DNA of 33,936 nucleotides from JAOTVV01 sp039591075 (lineage in GTDB: Bacteria; Gemmatimonadota; Gemmatimonadetes; Gemmatimonadales; GWC2-71-9), in assembly GCA_039591075.1 (NCBI GenBank), contig JBDHEI010000033.1, positions 1-33,936 of the forward strand, written 5' to 3'. Below the pieces are notes generated by a model that was not told the origin of the DNA, searched no databases, and saw only the letters and a list, made by a program, of their open reading frames with translations. Positions within the stretch are counted from its first letter, which is position 1; each line of letters starts with the position of its first letter. This document shows positions 26,846 to 33,936 of the stretch, piece by piece. The position numbers and the translations under genes are program-made.

Positions 26846-27622
26846 ATGGGCATCTTTCAGCGTCTGGCGACGGTGATCAGGGCACAGATCAACGCCCTGA
26901 TCGGCAAGGCGGAAAACCCGGAGAAGGTGCTCGATCAGCTGCTGCTCGAGATGCGCGGACAGCTCGCCAAGACCAAGCAGGAAGTGGCCACGGCGATCGC
27001 GGACGAGAAGAAGCTCCAAGCGCAGGTCGAGAAGGAGAAGCGGTCGTCTGAGGACTGGGAGCGGCGCGCCATGCTGGCGGTCCAGGAGGGGCGGGACGAC
27101 CTGGCCAAGCAGGCCCTGATCCGCCACAACGAACACCTCCAGCACGCCCAGGCGATGCACGAGACGTGGGTACGCCACAAGGCCGACGTGGAAACGCTCA
27201 AGGTCTCGCTCCGCGAGCTCAACGACAAGATCGAGGATGCCAAGCGCAAGAAGAACCTGCTCGTGGCACGGCAGCGTCGGGCGGAGGCGCAGGGTCGGAT
27301 CCAGGAGACCATGTCATCGATGTCCGACCAGAGCGCCTTCGAGAGCTTCCGGCGGATGGAAGAGAAGATCGAGGACATGGAACGGCAGGCATTGGCGGCG
27401 GCCGAGCTGGCCGGCGAGTTGGAGGGGGATGTGCTCGGTCAGCAGTTCAAGGCACTGGAGTACAAGGGCACCGCCGACAATCAGCTACTCGAGTTGAAGC
27501 GCAAGATGGGGATGCTCCCGCCCGGAGAAGGCGAAGACCGGCGCCAGCTACCGGAGGGCGGTGAGGATATCCAAGAGGGGGAGGCGGAGGTGGTCGAGGA
27601 CGAGGAGCCGCAGGACCGCTGA
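26846..27622 (+). CDS. pspA: PspA/IM30 (Vipp1) family membrane-stress protein
   Basis: The 258-residue product starts at the ATG at 26846 (MGIFQRLATVIRAQINALIGKAENPEKVL), the canonical PspA opening: an amphipathic helix then the hairpin coiled coil. A long, highly charged helical body runs to about residue 215 and includes QLAKTKQEVATAIADEKKL and KKNLLVARQRRAEAQGRI. The tail is acidic and low in complexity (EGEAEVVEDEEPQD), longer than in E. coli PspA. The protein binds stressed inner membrane and oligomerises in ESCRT-III-like fashion. No PspF or sigma-54 promoter is seen nearby, so regulation must differ from the enterobacterial model. Its stop shares a base with the next ATG (TGATG). Confidence 0.96.
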   Translation: MGIFQRLATVIRAQINALIGKAENPEKVLDQLLLEMRGQLAKTKQEVATAIADEKKLQAQVEKEKRSSEDWERRAMLAVQEGRDDLAKQALIRHNEHLQHAQAMHETWVRHKADVETLKVSLRELNDKIEDAKRKKNLLVARQRRAEAQGRIQETMSSMSDQSAFESFRRMEEKIEDMERQALAAAELAGELEGDVLGQQFKALEYKGTADNQLLELKRKMGMLPPGEGEDRRQLPEGGEDIQEGEAEVVEDEEPQDR

Positions 27623-28764
27623 TGCGTTCCGAGGAGCGGAATCTGGCGGTGACGATGATCCTTCTCTTCGTCGCCGCCCTTTTGTTGCTCGTCCTCGGGC
27701 GCATCAGGGAGGTCGCCATTTTGCTCTTCATGGCGGCCCTCGTCGGGGTCTACCTCTCGGCCCTGACCGACCTCCTGGTGCGCCAGGTGGCCTTCCCGAG
27801 AACCACTGCGCTCGCCGTCGCCGTGGTGGGGACCCTGCTCGCCCTGGCCGGCATCGGCGCGCTGGTGCTCCCTCCCGTCGTGGCTCAGGCTCAGGACCTG
27901 ATTGGCTCGATTCCGGGGCGTGCTGAGGATCTGGAAGCCTTGCTCGCCAGGCTTGCCGAGCGCTACCCCGTGCTGGAAGGCACGGCCCTGGGGACGCAGG
28001 GAGGGGGCGTGGTCGAGACCGTCATCGACGACGCCATGAACTTCGTGCGGGGGTCACTGGTCGGATATCTGCAGGCGGGCGGCAAGCTCGCCATCGAGCT
28101 CGTGGCCGTACTGGCCATGGCCATCTACATCGCGCGCAGCCCGTCTCTCTACCGCGACGGAATGCTCGCGTTGGTGCCACCCCGGTTCCGGCAGCTGGCC
28201 CGCACGATTGCCGCCGACCTCGGGGGCACGCTCCGCACCTGGATCTGGGCTCAGCTCTTCGCCATGCTGGTGCTCGCCGTTCTCACGATGATCGGTCTCT
28301 GGATCTTGCGGGTACCGTATGCGTTGGGCTTCGGCGTCTTCACGGGCGTGGTGGCGATCGTTCCGTTCTTCGGATCGACGGTGTCGACCATCCTCCCGGC
28401 CCTGCTCATGCTGAGCGTCGGCGGCTGGGTCCATGCCACGGCCGTCCTCGGGCTGGGCGTCATCATCCACCTCGTCGAGGCGAACCTGGTCGCCCCCCTC
28501 ATTTTCGAGGAACGCGTGAGTCTGCCACCGGTGCTCACGATCTTCAGTGTGTTGGCCATGGCCACCCTGATGGGGCCCTTGGGCCTCGTCGTGGCGGTGC
28601 CCACGCTGGCCACCGTCATGGTCCTCACCCGCCACATCTTGTTTGGCCAGGTCTACGGAGATCAGGATCCGTCCCGAGCCCCGAAGGCGGTACTGGTGGA
28701 ATCCATGACCGGCGAGCGGAAGGTGGTGATGGTCGAAGAGGAAGCCCCCGCGCCATCCCAGTGA
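27622..28764 (+). CDS. AI-2E family transporter (TqsA/YdiK/PerM family)
   Basis: This 380-residue membrane protein has two N-terminal helix pairs, a soluble central segment (about residues 95-150) and four to five C-terminal helices. Family marks include VAIVPFFGSTVSTILPALLML and the LIHLVEANLVAPLIFEERVSLPPVLTIFSVL region, with the VVAVPTLATVMVL end. The family includes AI-2 exporters and sodium/proton antiporters, so the substrate cannot be named. The start overlaps the pspA stop by one base, meaning tight coupling: it likely acts with PspA in membrane energy or ion homeostasis. The acidic C-terminal tail (VVMVEEEAPAPSQ) is cytoplasmic by prediction. Confidence 0.92.
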   Translation: MRSEERNLAVTMILLFVAALLLLVLGRIREVAILLFMAALVGVYLSALTDLLVRQVAFPRTTALAVAVVGTLLALAGIGALVLPPVVAQAQDLIGSIPGRAEDLEALLARLAERYPVLEGTALGTQGGGVVETVIDDAMNFVRGSLVGYLQAGGKLAIELVAVLAMAIYIARSPSLYRDGMLALVPPRFRQLARTIAADLGGTLRTWIWAQLFAMLVLAVLTMIGLWILRVPYALGFGVFTGVVAIVPFFGSTVSTILPALLMLSVGGWVHATAVLGLGVIIHLVEANLVAPLIFEERVSLPPVLTIFSVLAMATLMGPLGLVVAVPTLATVMVLTRHILFGQVYGDQDPSRAPKAVLVESMTGERKVVMVEEEAPAPSQ

Positions 28765-28769
28765 CGTGC

Positions 28770-28815
28770 CGCCGCGACGAGCGGCGCTAGCGAGCTCTAG
28801 GCGGGTGGGTCCGCC
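28770..28815 (+). terminator. Double hairpin after the pspA operon
   Basis: CGCCGC/GCGGCG with a 5-nt loop (28770-28786) starts 6 nt after the stop. A second stem GGCGG/CCGCC with a 6-nt loop (28800-28815) follows. No T-tract is present; termination is likely but may depend on Rho. Confidence 0.5.
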
Positions 28816-28940
28816 CCGTCAGCGATAATCTGCCCCCCGCCGCACGATTCAGCTGCGTTGGCGGTCCTGCCTCTCACCTATCGTATCCCACGCAGTCCAG
28901 CCGGTCACCAGCCTCACGCACCGTCGTGAAGGAGGACCGG

Positions 28941-29162
28941 ATGAAAGCTCTCATGACAAGCCTGCTACTGGCCGGAGCGGTGGCGATGCTGCCCAACCCG
29001 CAGCCGGCCGATGCCCGGCAGGACAAGCTCGCGAAGTGTATGGCTGAGGCCATCACCACATGCGACAACGAATTCGAAGGGCGGGACCCTTATATGACGG
29101 CCGTTCGCGGCTACTGCTACTTGATTCGCACCGGGATGTGCTACGCGTTCGATCCCGCGTGA
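28941..29162 (+). CDS. Small secreted four-cysteine protein, function unknown
   Basis: The 73-residue product starts at the ATG at 28941, set by AAGGAGG 5 nt upstream; an in-frame GTG at 28926 would precede that site. A signal peptide (MKALMTSLLLAGAVAML) ends around residue 25-30 near PADARQ. The mature part is about 45 residues with four cysteines (KCMAEAITTC and GYCYLIRTGMC), enough for two disulfide bonds. No family is recognised. It stands alone between terminator-like hairpins, with about 175 bp upstream that hold a GATAAT hexamer (28824-28829) but no clear -35 box. Its strong ribosome site suggests it is well expressed. Confidence 0.7.
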   Translation: MKALMTSLLLAGAVAMLPNPQPADARQDKLAKCMAEAITTCDNEFEGRDPYMTAVRGYCYLIRTGMCYAFDPA

Positions 29163-29202
29163 TCGCATCGTTCTCAGTGGACTCACCGATCGGCTGGACG
29201 CG

Positions 29203-29227
29203 GAGGGGGGGCCTCGTGCCCCCCCTC
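29203..29227 (+). terminator. 10-bp GC hairpin before ABC fusion gene
   Basis: GAGGGGGGGC (29203-29212) and GCCCCCCCTC (29218-29227) are perfect arms around a 5-nt loop. It lies 40 bp after the four-cysteine gene and ends 11 nt before the ATG at 29239. It may end the first transcript or affect translation of the next gene. Confidence 0.6.
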
Positions 29228-29238
29228 GGGTTCTCGCC

Positions 29239-30891
29239 ATGAGCGGTCCGTCGCTGGCTCTCGCCTTCCGCGCAGAGTGCGTGGTGGGGTTGCAGCTGGT
29301 CATCCGGAGTCGGGCAGTGCAGCTCGTCGTGCTCTTGGCCGCGATGCTGGTCGGAATGGCCGTCCTCGGAGGGGTCCGCGAGAGCCTCGCGGCGGCGGGG
29401 CGCCTCACGTTCGTTGCGTGCGGGTCACTGATGGCGGTGGCCGGATCGCAGCTGCTGGCCAGGGGGCCGGCGCTCGCCGCCGTCCGTAGAGCGGCCGCAT
29501 CCGGGTACGTGCATTCAGTAGGGCGCATGGCGGGAGTTGCCCTGCTGGTGGGGCCGATCGTGATCGGCGCAGCCTCCGTTCTGGTCGGCCCGGTCGGAGG
29601 GTGGACGCAGGTGGCGCGACTGGCGCTGGTCGGCTGGGTGTATGTCGGGGCCGTGGGGACCCTCGCCCTCAGCCTCGGGCCGTTTGTCGGCGCGAGCGGC
29701 GCGGCCTCCCTCACGCTTCTCCTGGTGTGGCTCGGAGGGATCCCCCCGTCGGGTATGCACACCTTGCTCGAGGCCTGGCCACTTGTCCAGCGTCCCATCG
29801 TGTGGCTTTGGAACGTCCTGCCACTTGGCTGGCGGGCGGATCGGCTACACGTCGAGGGCCTTGCGCTCGACGCCATCCTGCTCGCCGGGTGGGTCGTGCT
29901 CGGGGTGGTTGTAGCCGCATGGGGGGGTGGTACGGCTGCCGGCTCCCCCGGGGCGGGGGGCGCCCTGATGCCGCTACTCGAGTGCCGATCGGCCGGTCGC
30001 AGCTTTGGGAGTGGTCGTAGGCAGCGCGCGGCCCTGGTTGACTGCACGTTCGCTGCCGAGCCGGGAGAGATCGTGGGTGTCGTGGGCCCCAACGGTGCCG
30101 GAAAGACGACCTTGCTCAGGGCAATCGCCGGCGACCTGCCGCTCACGAGTGGCGAGATGGTCGTGGCCGGTCGCCGCGCGGGCACCTTGGCGGCTCGCCG
30201 CGCGGTCGGGCTTGCCCCCGATCCGCCGATCGCGCCGCCCGAGCTTACCGGATTGGAATGGCTCACGTATCTCGCGTCCCATCGTGCGCCGTCGGCGGGC
30301 GCGCGGGACGGCCTGATGGGTTGGGCCATCGGGTTCGCCGATCTGGGCGAGTTCGTGGGGCGCCGGATTGCAACCTATTCGCGGGGGATGGCTCAGCGGC
30401 TGGCCCTTGGGGCAGCCGCGGTTGCCGGGGACCACGTCCTCGTACTCGACGAAACGCTGAACGCCATCGATCCGCTGGTGCAGCGGCGGTTGCGGGGACA
30501 CCTCGCCGATCTGGCCGCGGCCGGGCGCCTGGTGCTGGTGGCGTCTCACGATCTGGGGACCCTCGAGCGAATCGCCACTCGAGTCATCGTCTTGGCGAGA
30601 GGCAGGGTTCGCGCCGACGTATCAACGGCCGCGCTGATCAAAGAGCGCGTGGCCGAGCTCACCCTGACCGGGTCGGCGCTGGCCGGGGTTGGGCGGCTCC
30701 TCGAGACGTTCCGCGGGGCCTCCCGAACGGGGCACGGGATAGCCGTGCCGCTCCGGGGCGGTCTCACCGTCGAACAGGTGCTCGCCGTGTGTCGTCAGGA
30801 TCGGGTACCCGTGGCCGCCTCCCGGGTACGGTACCGCGTCCTAGAAGACATCCTCGTGGCGGCGGTGTCGGTCGAGGACCGGGTCAAATGA
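29239..30891 (+). CDS. ABC transporter with membrane domain fused to C-terminal ATPase
   Basis: This is a 550-residue protein. Residues 1-240 hold about six hydrophobic segments (for example LVVLLAAMLVGMAVLGGV, VGPIVIGAASVLVGPVGGW, LLAGWVVLGVVVAAW). Residues about 244-550 form a complete ABC ATPase: Walker A GPNGAGKTT, signature YSRGMAQRLALG, Walker B HVLVLDETLNAIDP (Thr in place of the common Pro) and H-loop VASHD. The ATPase is of ABC-2/heme- or drug-export type, where membrane and ATPase parts are normally separate proteins and an ATPase C-terminal to so short a membrane domain is uncommon. No frameshift is seen at the joint. It is coupled to the next gene by an ATGA overlap. There is no clear ribosome site. 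Confidence 0.85.
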   Translation: MSGPSLALAFRAECVVGLQLVIRSRAVQLVVLLAAMLVGMAVLGGVRESLAAAGRLTFVACGSLMAVAGSQLLARGPALAAVRRAAASGYVHSVGRMAGVALLVGPIVIGAASVLVGPVGGWTQVARLALVGWVYVGAVGTLALSLGPFVGASGAASLTLLLVWLGGIPPSGMHTLLEAWPLVQRPIVWLWNVLPLGWRADRLHVEGLALDAILLAGWVVLGVVVAAWGGGTAAGSPGAGGALMPLLECRSAGRSFGSGRRQRAALVDCTFAAEPGEIVGVVGPNGAGKTTLLRAIAGDLPLTSGEMVVAGRRAGTLAARRAVGLAPDPPIAPPELTGLEWLTYLASHRAPSAGARDGLMGWAIGFADLGEFVGRRIATYSRGMAQRLALGAAAVAGDHVLVLDETLNAIDPLVQRRLRGHLADLAAAGRLVLVASHDLGTLERIATRVIVLARGRVRADVSTAALIKERVAELTLTGSALAGVGRLLETFRGASRTGHGIAVPLRGGLTVEQVLAVCRQDRVPVAASRVRYRVLEDILVAAVSVEDRVK

Positions 30892-31622
30892 GTAGAGGAT
30901 CGGCCCAGTGGTGGCGGCTGCCTGGTCTCGCCCTCGTCGACCCATGGACGGCATACCGTCTGGCCGTGCAGGCTCGCAGGCCCATCCTATCGCTTGCGAT
31001 CATCGTGGCTGTCGTGGTTGCGCTCGGCGTGGCCACCGTGCCGCGACAGGTGGCCATTCTCAACCGAACGCTGGTGTCACTCGGTGACCCCGCACTCGAC
31101 GCGCAGCGGGAGGTTCTGCGGGCCGGCGTGTTACGGCTCATCGTGGTCGACCGTCTCGTTCCCACGCCCACCCTGCTCGTGGCCGCGATCTTGGTGCTCG
31201 TGGCTGCCGAGCCGGTGCTGATGTTGGCGCGCGACCAACGTCCCGGCCTGGTTGCCGTGATCGGCCTCGGGCTGGCGCCCCTCGTGGTGCAGCGCGTGGG
31301 CGAGCTTGCGGTCACCTACCTGCTCGACCCCGGGGCTCACCTGACCGCGGGTGACGCAATCATGGCCCCGCACCGGTTCGCCACGGGCCCGGCGCTCCTC
31401 TGGGCTCGGTCGGTCACCGTCCCCGAATGGGTGGAACTCCTCGAGACGCGGGTCAACCTCGTGTCCGTCTGGTGTGCGGGGCTCTGGGGGTTGGGGCTGC
31501 GCTCGCTGGATGGTCGGCCGTGGGCGCCCTGGCACCTGGCCCTCCCCATCGTGTGCCTGGCCGGCGGAGGCGTCCTCACCTGGGCGTTCGGCCCGATGGT
31601 GATTCAGATCGTGCTCCGGTGA
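30888..31622 (+). CDS. Membrane protein, partner of ABC fusion protein
   Basis: The 244-residue product starts at the ATG at 30888, which overlaps the stop of the ABC gene (ATGA). It has about five hydrophobic segments (ILSLAIIVAVVVALGVATV, LLVAAILVLVAAEPVLML, LVAVIGLGLAPLVVQRV, LVSVWCAGLWGLGL, LALPIVCLAGGGVLTWAFG). The opening LPGLALVDPWTAYRLAVQARRP recalls the segment before the first helix in Yip1-family proteins; that link is weak. A second membrane subunit for the preceding ABC protein is the simplest reading. Confidence 0.75.
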   Translation: MSRGSAQWWRLPGLALVDPWTAYRLAVQARRPILSLAIIVAVVVALGVATVPRQVAILNRTLVSLGDPALDAQREVLRAGVLRLIVVDRLVPTPTLLVAAILVLVAAEPVLMLARDQRPGLVAVIGLGLAPLVVQRVGELAVTYLLDPGAHLTAGDAIMAPHRFATGPALLWARSVTVPEWVELLETRVNLVSVWCAGLWGLGLRSLDGRPWAPWHLALPIVCLAGGGVLTWAFGPMVIQIVLR

Positions 31623-31641
31623 GAGGCGGCGTCGGCGTGCG

Positions 31642-31669
31642 TTGACCAATCGGATCCCGATGCTAGCTT
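31642..31669 (+). promoter_or_regulatory. Candidate promoter of cysS
   Basis: TTGACC (31642-31647) and TAGCTT (31664-31669) are spaced by 16 bp, 52 bp before the ATG. The hexamers are the same as upstream of uvrA, supporting a shared housekeeping sigma-factor consensus. Confidence 0.6.
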
Positions 31670-31721
31670 ACCGGCCACTAAGGGCCGGAGGACGCACTCG
31701 GCCCGGGGTCGGTGGCGACGC

Positions 31722-33167
31722 ATGACGCTCAAACTCTACAACACCCTCACCCGCCGTCTCGATGTGTTCGAGCCGTTGGCGCCGCCGCGTGTCACCGTGT
31801 ACATGTGCGGCCCCACGGTCTACAACTACGCGCACATCGGCAACTTCAGGACGTTCGTCTTCGGCGATCTGCTCCGCCGCTACCTGGAGTATTCGGGGTA
31901 CGACGTCCTCTTCATCATGAACCTGACGGACGTCGACGACCGAACGATCAAGGCCGCAGCGGAGCGCGGCGTGTCGCTCACCGAGCACACGGAACCGTTC
32001 GTCGGGGCGTTCTTCGAGGATAGCGACTACCTTCGCATCCGGCCGGCCGACGTCTACCCACGAGCGACGGCCTACGTGGTGCCGATGGTAGGCCTCGTCG
32101 AGCGTCTGCTGGAGAGTGGGGTCGCGTATGTGGGAGAAGACCGGTCGGTTTATTACGCGGTGGAGCGATTCCCGACCTACGGGGAGCTGTCGCAGCTGGA
32201 CCGGCGGGAGCTGCGGTCCGGGGCTCGTGTGGCGAGCGACGACTATAGCAAGGAGGACGTTCGGGATTTCGCCCTCTGGAAAGCGGCCGCAGATCAGGAC
32301 GAGCAGGTGGGCGCGGCGTGGGATGCACCGTTCGGGCGCGGTCGGCCCGGCTGGCATCTCGAGTGCTCCGCCATGGCGCTCACCGAGATTCGGCAGCGGT
32401 TCGGGGTCGAGACCCTTGATATCCACGCGGGGGGGATCGACTTGGTCTTCCCGCATCACGAAAACGAGATTGCCCAGTCCGAGGGGGCGACCGGCCAGCC
32501 GTTTGCCCGGTTCTGGTTGCACGGGGAGTTCCTGTTCATTCGCGGGACCAAGATGTCCAAGCGGTTCGGCAATACGCTGACGGCGAGGGATCTAAAGGAG
32601 GAGGGGCTCGATCCGGCGGCCGTCCGCATGCTCCTGTTTTCGACCCACTATCGACAGCCGCTCAACTTCACCGACGACGCGTTGGACGCTGCGGTGGAGG
32701 GTGTGCGCCGGATCGGTGACTTCCGGGCCAGGCTGGAACATGCTGTGGAGGAGTCGTCCGACGGATCGCCGGGGCGGCCCGACGATCCGCCGGCGGTCCA
32801 GACGTTTCTGGCCGAGTTCCGTGAAGCCATGGATGACGACCTCAGCGCCCCGCGGGCGATTGGCGCTCTCTTTTCCTTCATCCGAGCGGCCAACCGCGAG
32901 TTGGATGACGGGAGGTGGGGTGCCGCCGAGGCTGGAGCCGGGCTGACGGCGCTCGACGGGGTGATGGCGGTGCTGGACCTCGTTCCCGGGCCGGCCCCGG
33001 TTGCCGAGGAGGTCAAGCGCTGGGTGGAGGGCCGGATCGCCGACCGGGCTCGGGCACGGGCAGACCGGGATTTCGCCCGGGCGGACGCGATTCGGGACGA
33101 GCTCCTGGCCAGAGGGGTGGAGCTGGAGGACACCCCGGACGGCACGCGCTGGCGGCTGCGGGGGTGA
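31722..33167 (+). CDS. cysS: Cysteinyl-tRNA synthetase
   Basis: This 481-residue class I synthetase charges tRNA-Cys. The zinc site that selects cysteine is complete: Cys29 (YMCGPTVYN), Cys215 (HLECSAM), His245 and Glu249 in HHENE. The HIGH motif reads HIGN at 38-41, and the KMSKS loop reads KMSKR at 277-281, a known variant. The tail holds the DALR-like helical domain with a normal end (LEDTPDGTRWRLRG). Length is typical. It is followed 90 bp later by the tRNA-tuf operon, which has its own promoter. Confidence 0.98.
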   Translation: MTLKLYNTLTRRLDVFEPLAPPRVTVYMCGPTVYNYAHIGNFRTFVFGDLLRRYLEYSGYDVLFIMNLTDVDDRTIKAAAERGVSLTEHTEPFVGAFFEDSDYLRIRPADVYPRATAYVVPMVGLVERLLESGVAYVGEDRSVYYAVERFPTYGELSQLDRRELRSGARVASDDYSKEDVRDFALWKAAADQDEQVGAAWDAPFGRGRPGWHLECSAMALTEIRQRFGVETLDIHAGGIDLVFPHHENEIAQSEGATGQPFARFWLHGEFLFIRGTKMSKRFGNTLTARDLKEEGLDPAAVRMLLFSTHYRQPLNFTDDALDAAVEGVRRIGDFRARLEHAVEESSDGSPGRPDDPPAVQTFLAEFREAMDDDLSAPRAIGALFSFIRAANRELDDGRWGAAEAGAGLTALDGVMAVLDLVPGPAPVAEEVKRWVEGRIADRARARADRDFARADAIRDELLARGVELEDTPDGTRWRLRG

Positions 33168-33204
33168 CGCCCCGGGGGTCCGAATTTGGACCGTGCCCTC
33201 GGCG

Positions 33205-33233
33205 TTGACGCCGCCCCATGGCCTGGTTATCCT
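33205..33233 (+). promoter_or_regulatory. Promoter of the tRNA-tuf operon
   Basis: TTGACG (33205-33210) and TATCCT (33228-33233) have an ideal 17-bp spacer and lie 24 bp upstream of the first tRNA. A small hairpin GGTCC/GGACC at 33177-33192 sits between cysS and this promoter and may end cysS transcription. Confidence 0.75.
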
Positions 33234-33257
33234 AAATGTCTGGCGAAAACGGGCTTG

Positions 33258-33333
33258 GCTGACGTAGCTCAATTGGCAGAGCAGCTGATTTGTAATCAGC
33301 AGGTTAAGGGTTCGAGTCCCTTCGTCAGCTCCA
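33258..33333 (+). tRNA. tRNA-Thr (anticodon UGU)
   Basis: The acceptor stem GCTGACG/CGTCAGC is perfect. The anticodon loop TTTGTAA gives UGU, and the T-arm AAGGG-TTCGAGT-CCCTT is standard. The 3' CCA is encoded, unlike in the three tRNAs after it. It reads ACA codons. Confidence 0.96.
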
Positions 33334-33411
33334 GAACGTGTCGCAGGGGCGCCTTGGCGTCCCTGTGTGTGTGACTGCGCCTCTCAGCGAGGCGGTAAGC
33401 GAGGCGGGCAT

Positions 33412-33494
33412 GGTGGGGTGCCCGAGCGGCCAAAGGGAGCAGACTGTAAATCTGCCGGCGTACGCCTACGAAGGTTCGAATCCTTCCCCCACCA
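33412..33494 (+). tRNA. tRNA-Tyr (anticodon GUA)
   Basis: Acceptor arms GGTGGGG and CCCCACC pair fully. The anticodon stem GCAGA/TCTGC encloses CTGTAAA, giving GUA. A long variable arm (class II tRNA) follows, as in bacterial tRNA-Tyr. The discriminator base is A and CCA is not encoded. Confidence 0.95.
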
Positions 33495-33539
33495 TTGGTC
33501 GCGACGGTGGCCGGTTCGTCCGACTGGGGTCGTGGCGAC

Positions 33540-33612
33540 GCGGGTGTAGCTCAGTTGGTAGAGCATCAGCCTTCCAAGCTGAGGGTCGCGGGTTCGAGTC
33601 CCGTCGCCCGCT
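33540..33612 (+). tRNA. tRNA-Gly (anticodon UCC)
   Basis: Acceptor arms GCGGGTG and CGCCCGC pair with one G-U. The anticodon loop CTTCCAA gives UCC, reading GGA/GGG. The discriminator base is T and CCA is not encoded. Confidence 0.95.
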
Positions 33613-33616
33613 TGCT

Positions 33617-33688
33617 GCTCGCGTAGCTCAGTGGTAGAGCGCCTCCTTGGTAAGGAGGAGGTCACGGGTTCAATCCCCGTCGCGAGCT
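33617..33688 (+). tRNA. tRNA-Thr (anticodon GGU)
   Basis: Acceptor arms GCTCGCG and CGCGAGC pair fully. The anticodon loop TTGGTAA gives GGU for ACC/ACU codons. It begins only 4 nt after the previous tRNA. CCA is not encoded. Confidence 0.95.
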
Positions 33689-33823
33689 TGCAGGATCGTG
33701 TCCGGACTGGCGGATTGGGTGTCGGGGAGCGCCTGGCGATCTCCGACGACCCACGGTGGTGCCGGGCGCATGATGTGAAACCCGACGACGAGGACAGCGC
33801 AACTCCACCGAGGATTCCGAGCC

Positions 33824-33936
33824 ATGGCGAAGGCAAAGTTTGAGCGGACGAAGCCGCATGTGAACGTGGGGACGATTGGGCACGTGGACCACGGGAAGAC
33901 GACGTTAACGGCGGCGATAACGGAGGTGCAGAACAA
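33824..33936 (+). CDS. tuf: Elongation factor Tu, N-terminal fragment (continues beyond window)
   Basis: The first 37 residues are visible: MAKAKFERTKPHVNVGTIGH then VDHGKTTLTAAITEVQN. The GTP-binding P-loop GHVDHGKT is intact and the sequence is that of bacterial EF-Tu, which delivers aminoacyl-tRNA to the ribosome. An AGGA ribosome site lies about 10 nt upstream of the ATG. The gene follows four tRNA genes across a 135-bp spacer, the same order as in the thrU-tyrU-glyT-thrT-tufB operon of E. coli. secE, nusG and ribosomal protein genes would be expected beyond the window end. Confidence 0.98.
   Translation, partial: MAKAKFERTKPHVNVGTIGHVDHGKTTLTAAITEVQN

Overview
The window is about 34 kb of GC-rich bacterial DNA with dense, mostly operonic genes. 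Several traits fit an environmental diderm bacterium: multihaem c-type cytochromes with an outer-membrane barrel, a lipoprotein propeller, a glycan-export cluster, and the tRNA-Thr/Tyr/Gly/Thr-tuf arrangement. The overall gene style suggests Gemmatimonadota or a related phylum. That placement is inference, since no 16S rRNA gene is present.

Region 1 (1-9649) is an envelope-glycan cluster. It holds the C-terminal end of a membrane/TPR protein, four SAM-dependent methyltransferases, a polysaccharide flippase, a glutamine-dependent asparagine synthetase-type amidotransferase and two GT4 glycosyltransferases. Genes up to 6968 lie on the plus strand. A methyltransferase-glycosyltransferase-methyltransferase set lies on the minus strand and meets them tail to tail with a 32-bp overlap.

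Region 2 (9765-15895) is a putative extracellular electron-transfer locus built as two divergent operons around a 635-bp control region. The minus-strand operon encodes a hexahaem lipoprotein (two tri-haem c7-like units), an outer-membrane beta-barrel and a heptahaem cytochrome. The plus-strand operon encodes a small secreted tetrahaem cytochrome of the kind that includes filament-forming 'nanowire' cytochromes, then an NHL-type beta-propeller lipoprotein. Two strong hairpins separate the last two genes.

Region 3 (16092-21938, minus strand) is a tightly coupled operon: cutA, a TPR protein, a divergent macrodomain protein, a membrane-anchored transglutaminase, an ABC ATPase and a large ABC permease. 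Four of its five junctions are 4-nt start/stop overlaps. uvrA diverges from it at 22062.

Region 4 (24977-28764) is the most unusual part. Six consecutive genes encode small paralogous proteins, each with one N-terminal membrane segment and a C-terminal coiled coil ending in a near-invariant D/E-F-T/A-E-R motif. They are followed by pspA and an AI-2E-family permease. The small proteins resemble PspB in layout, so this looks like an expanded phage-shock-type membrane-stress array.

Region 5 (28941-31622) holds a small secreted four-cysteine protein, a protein that fuses an ABC membrane domain to its ATPase, and a partner membrane protein. Region 6 (31722-33936) is housekeeping: cysS, then tRNA-Thr(UGU), tRNA-Tyr(GUA), tRNA-Gly(UCC), tRNA-Thr(GGU) and the start of tuf, the same order as the thrU-tyrU-glyT-thrT-tufB operon of E. 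coli. Matching TTGAC-type promoters can be read upstream of uvrA, cysS and the tRNA operon.
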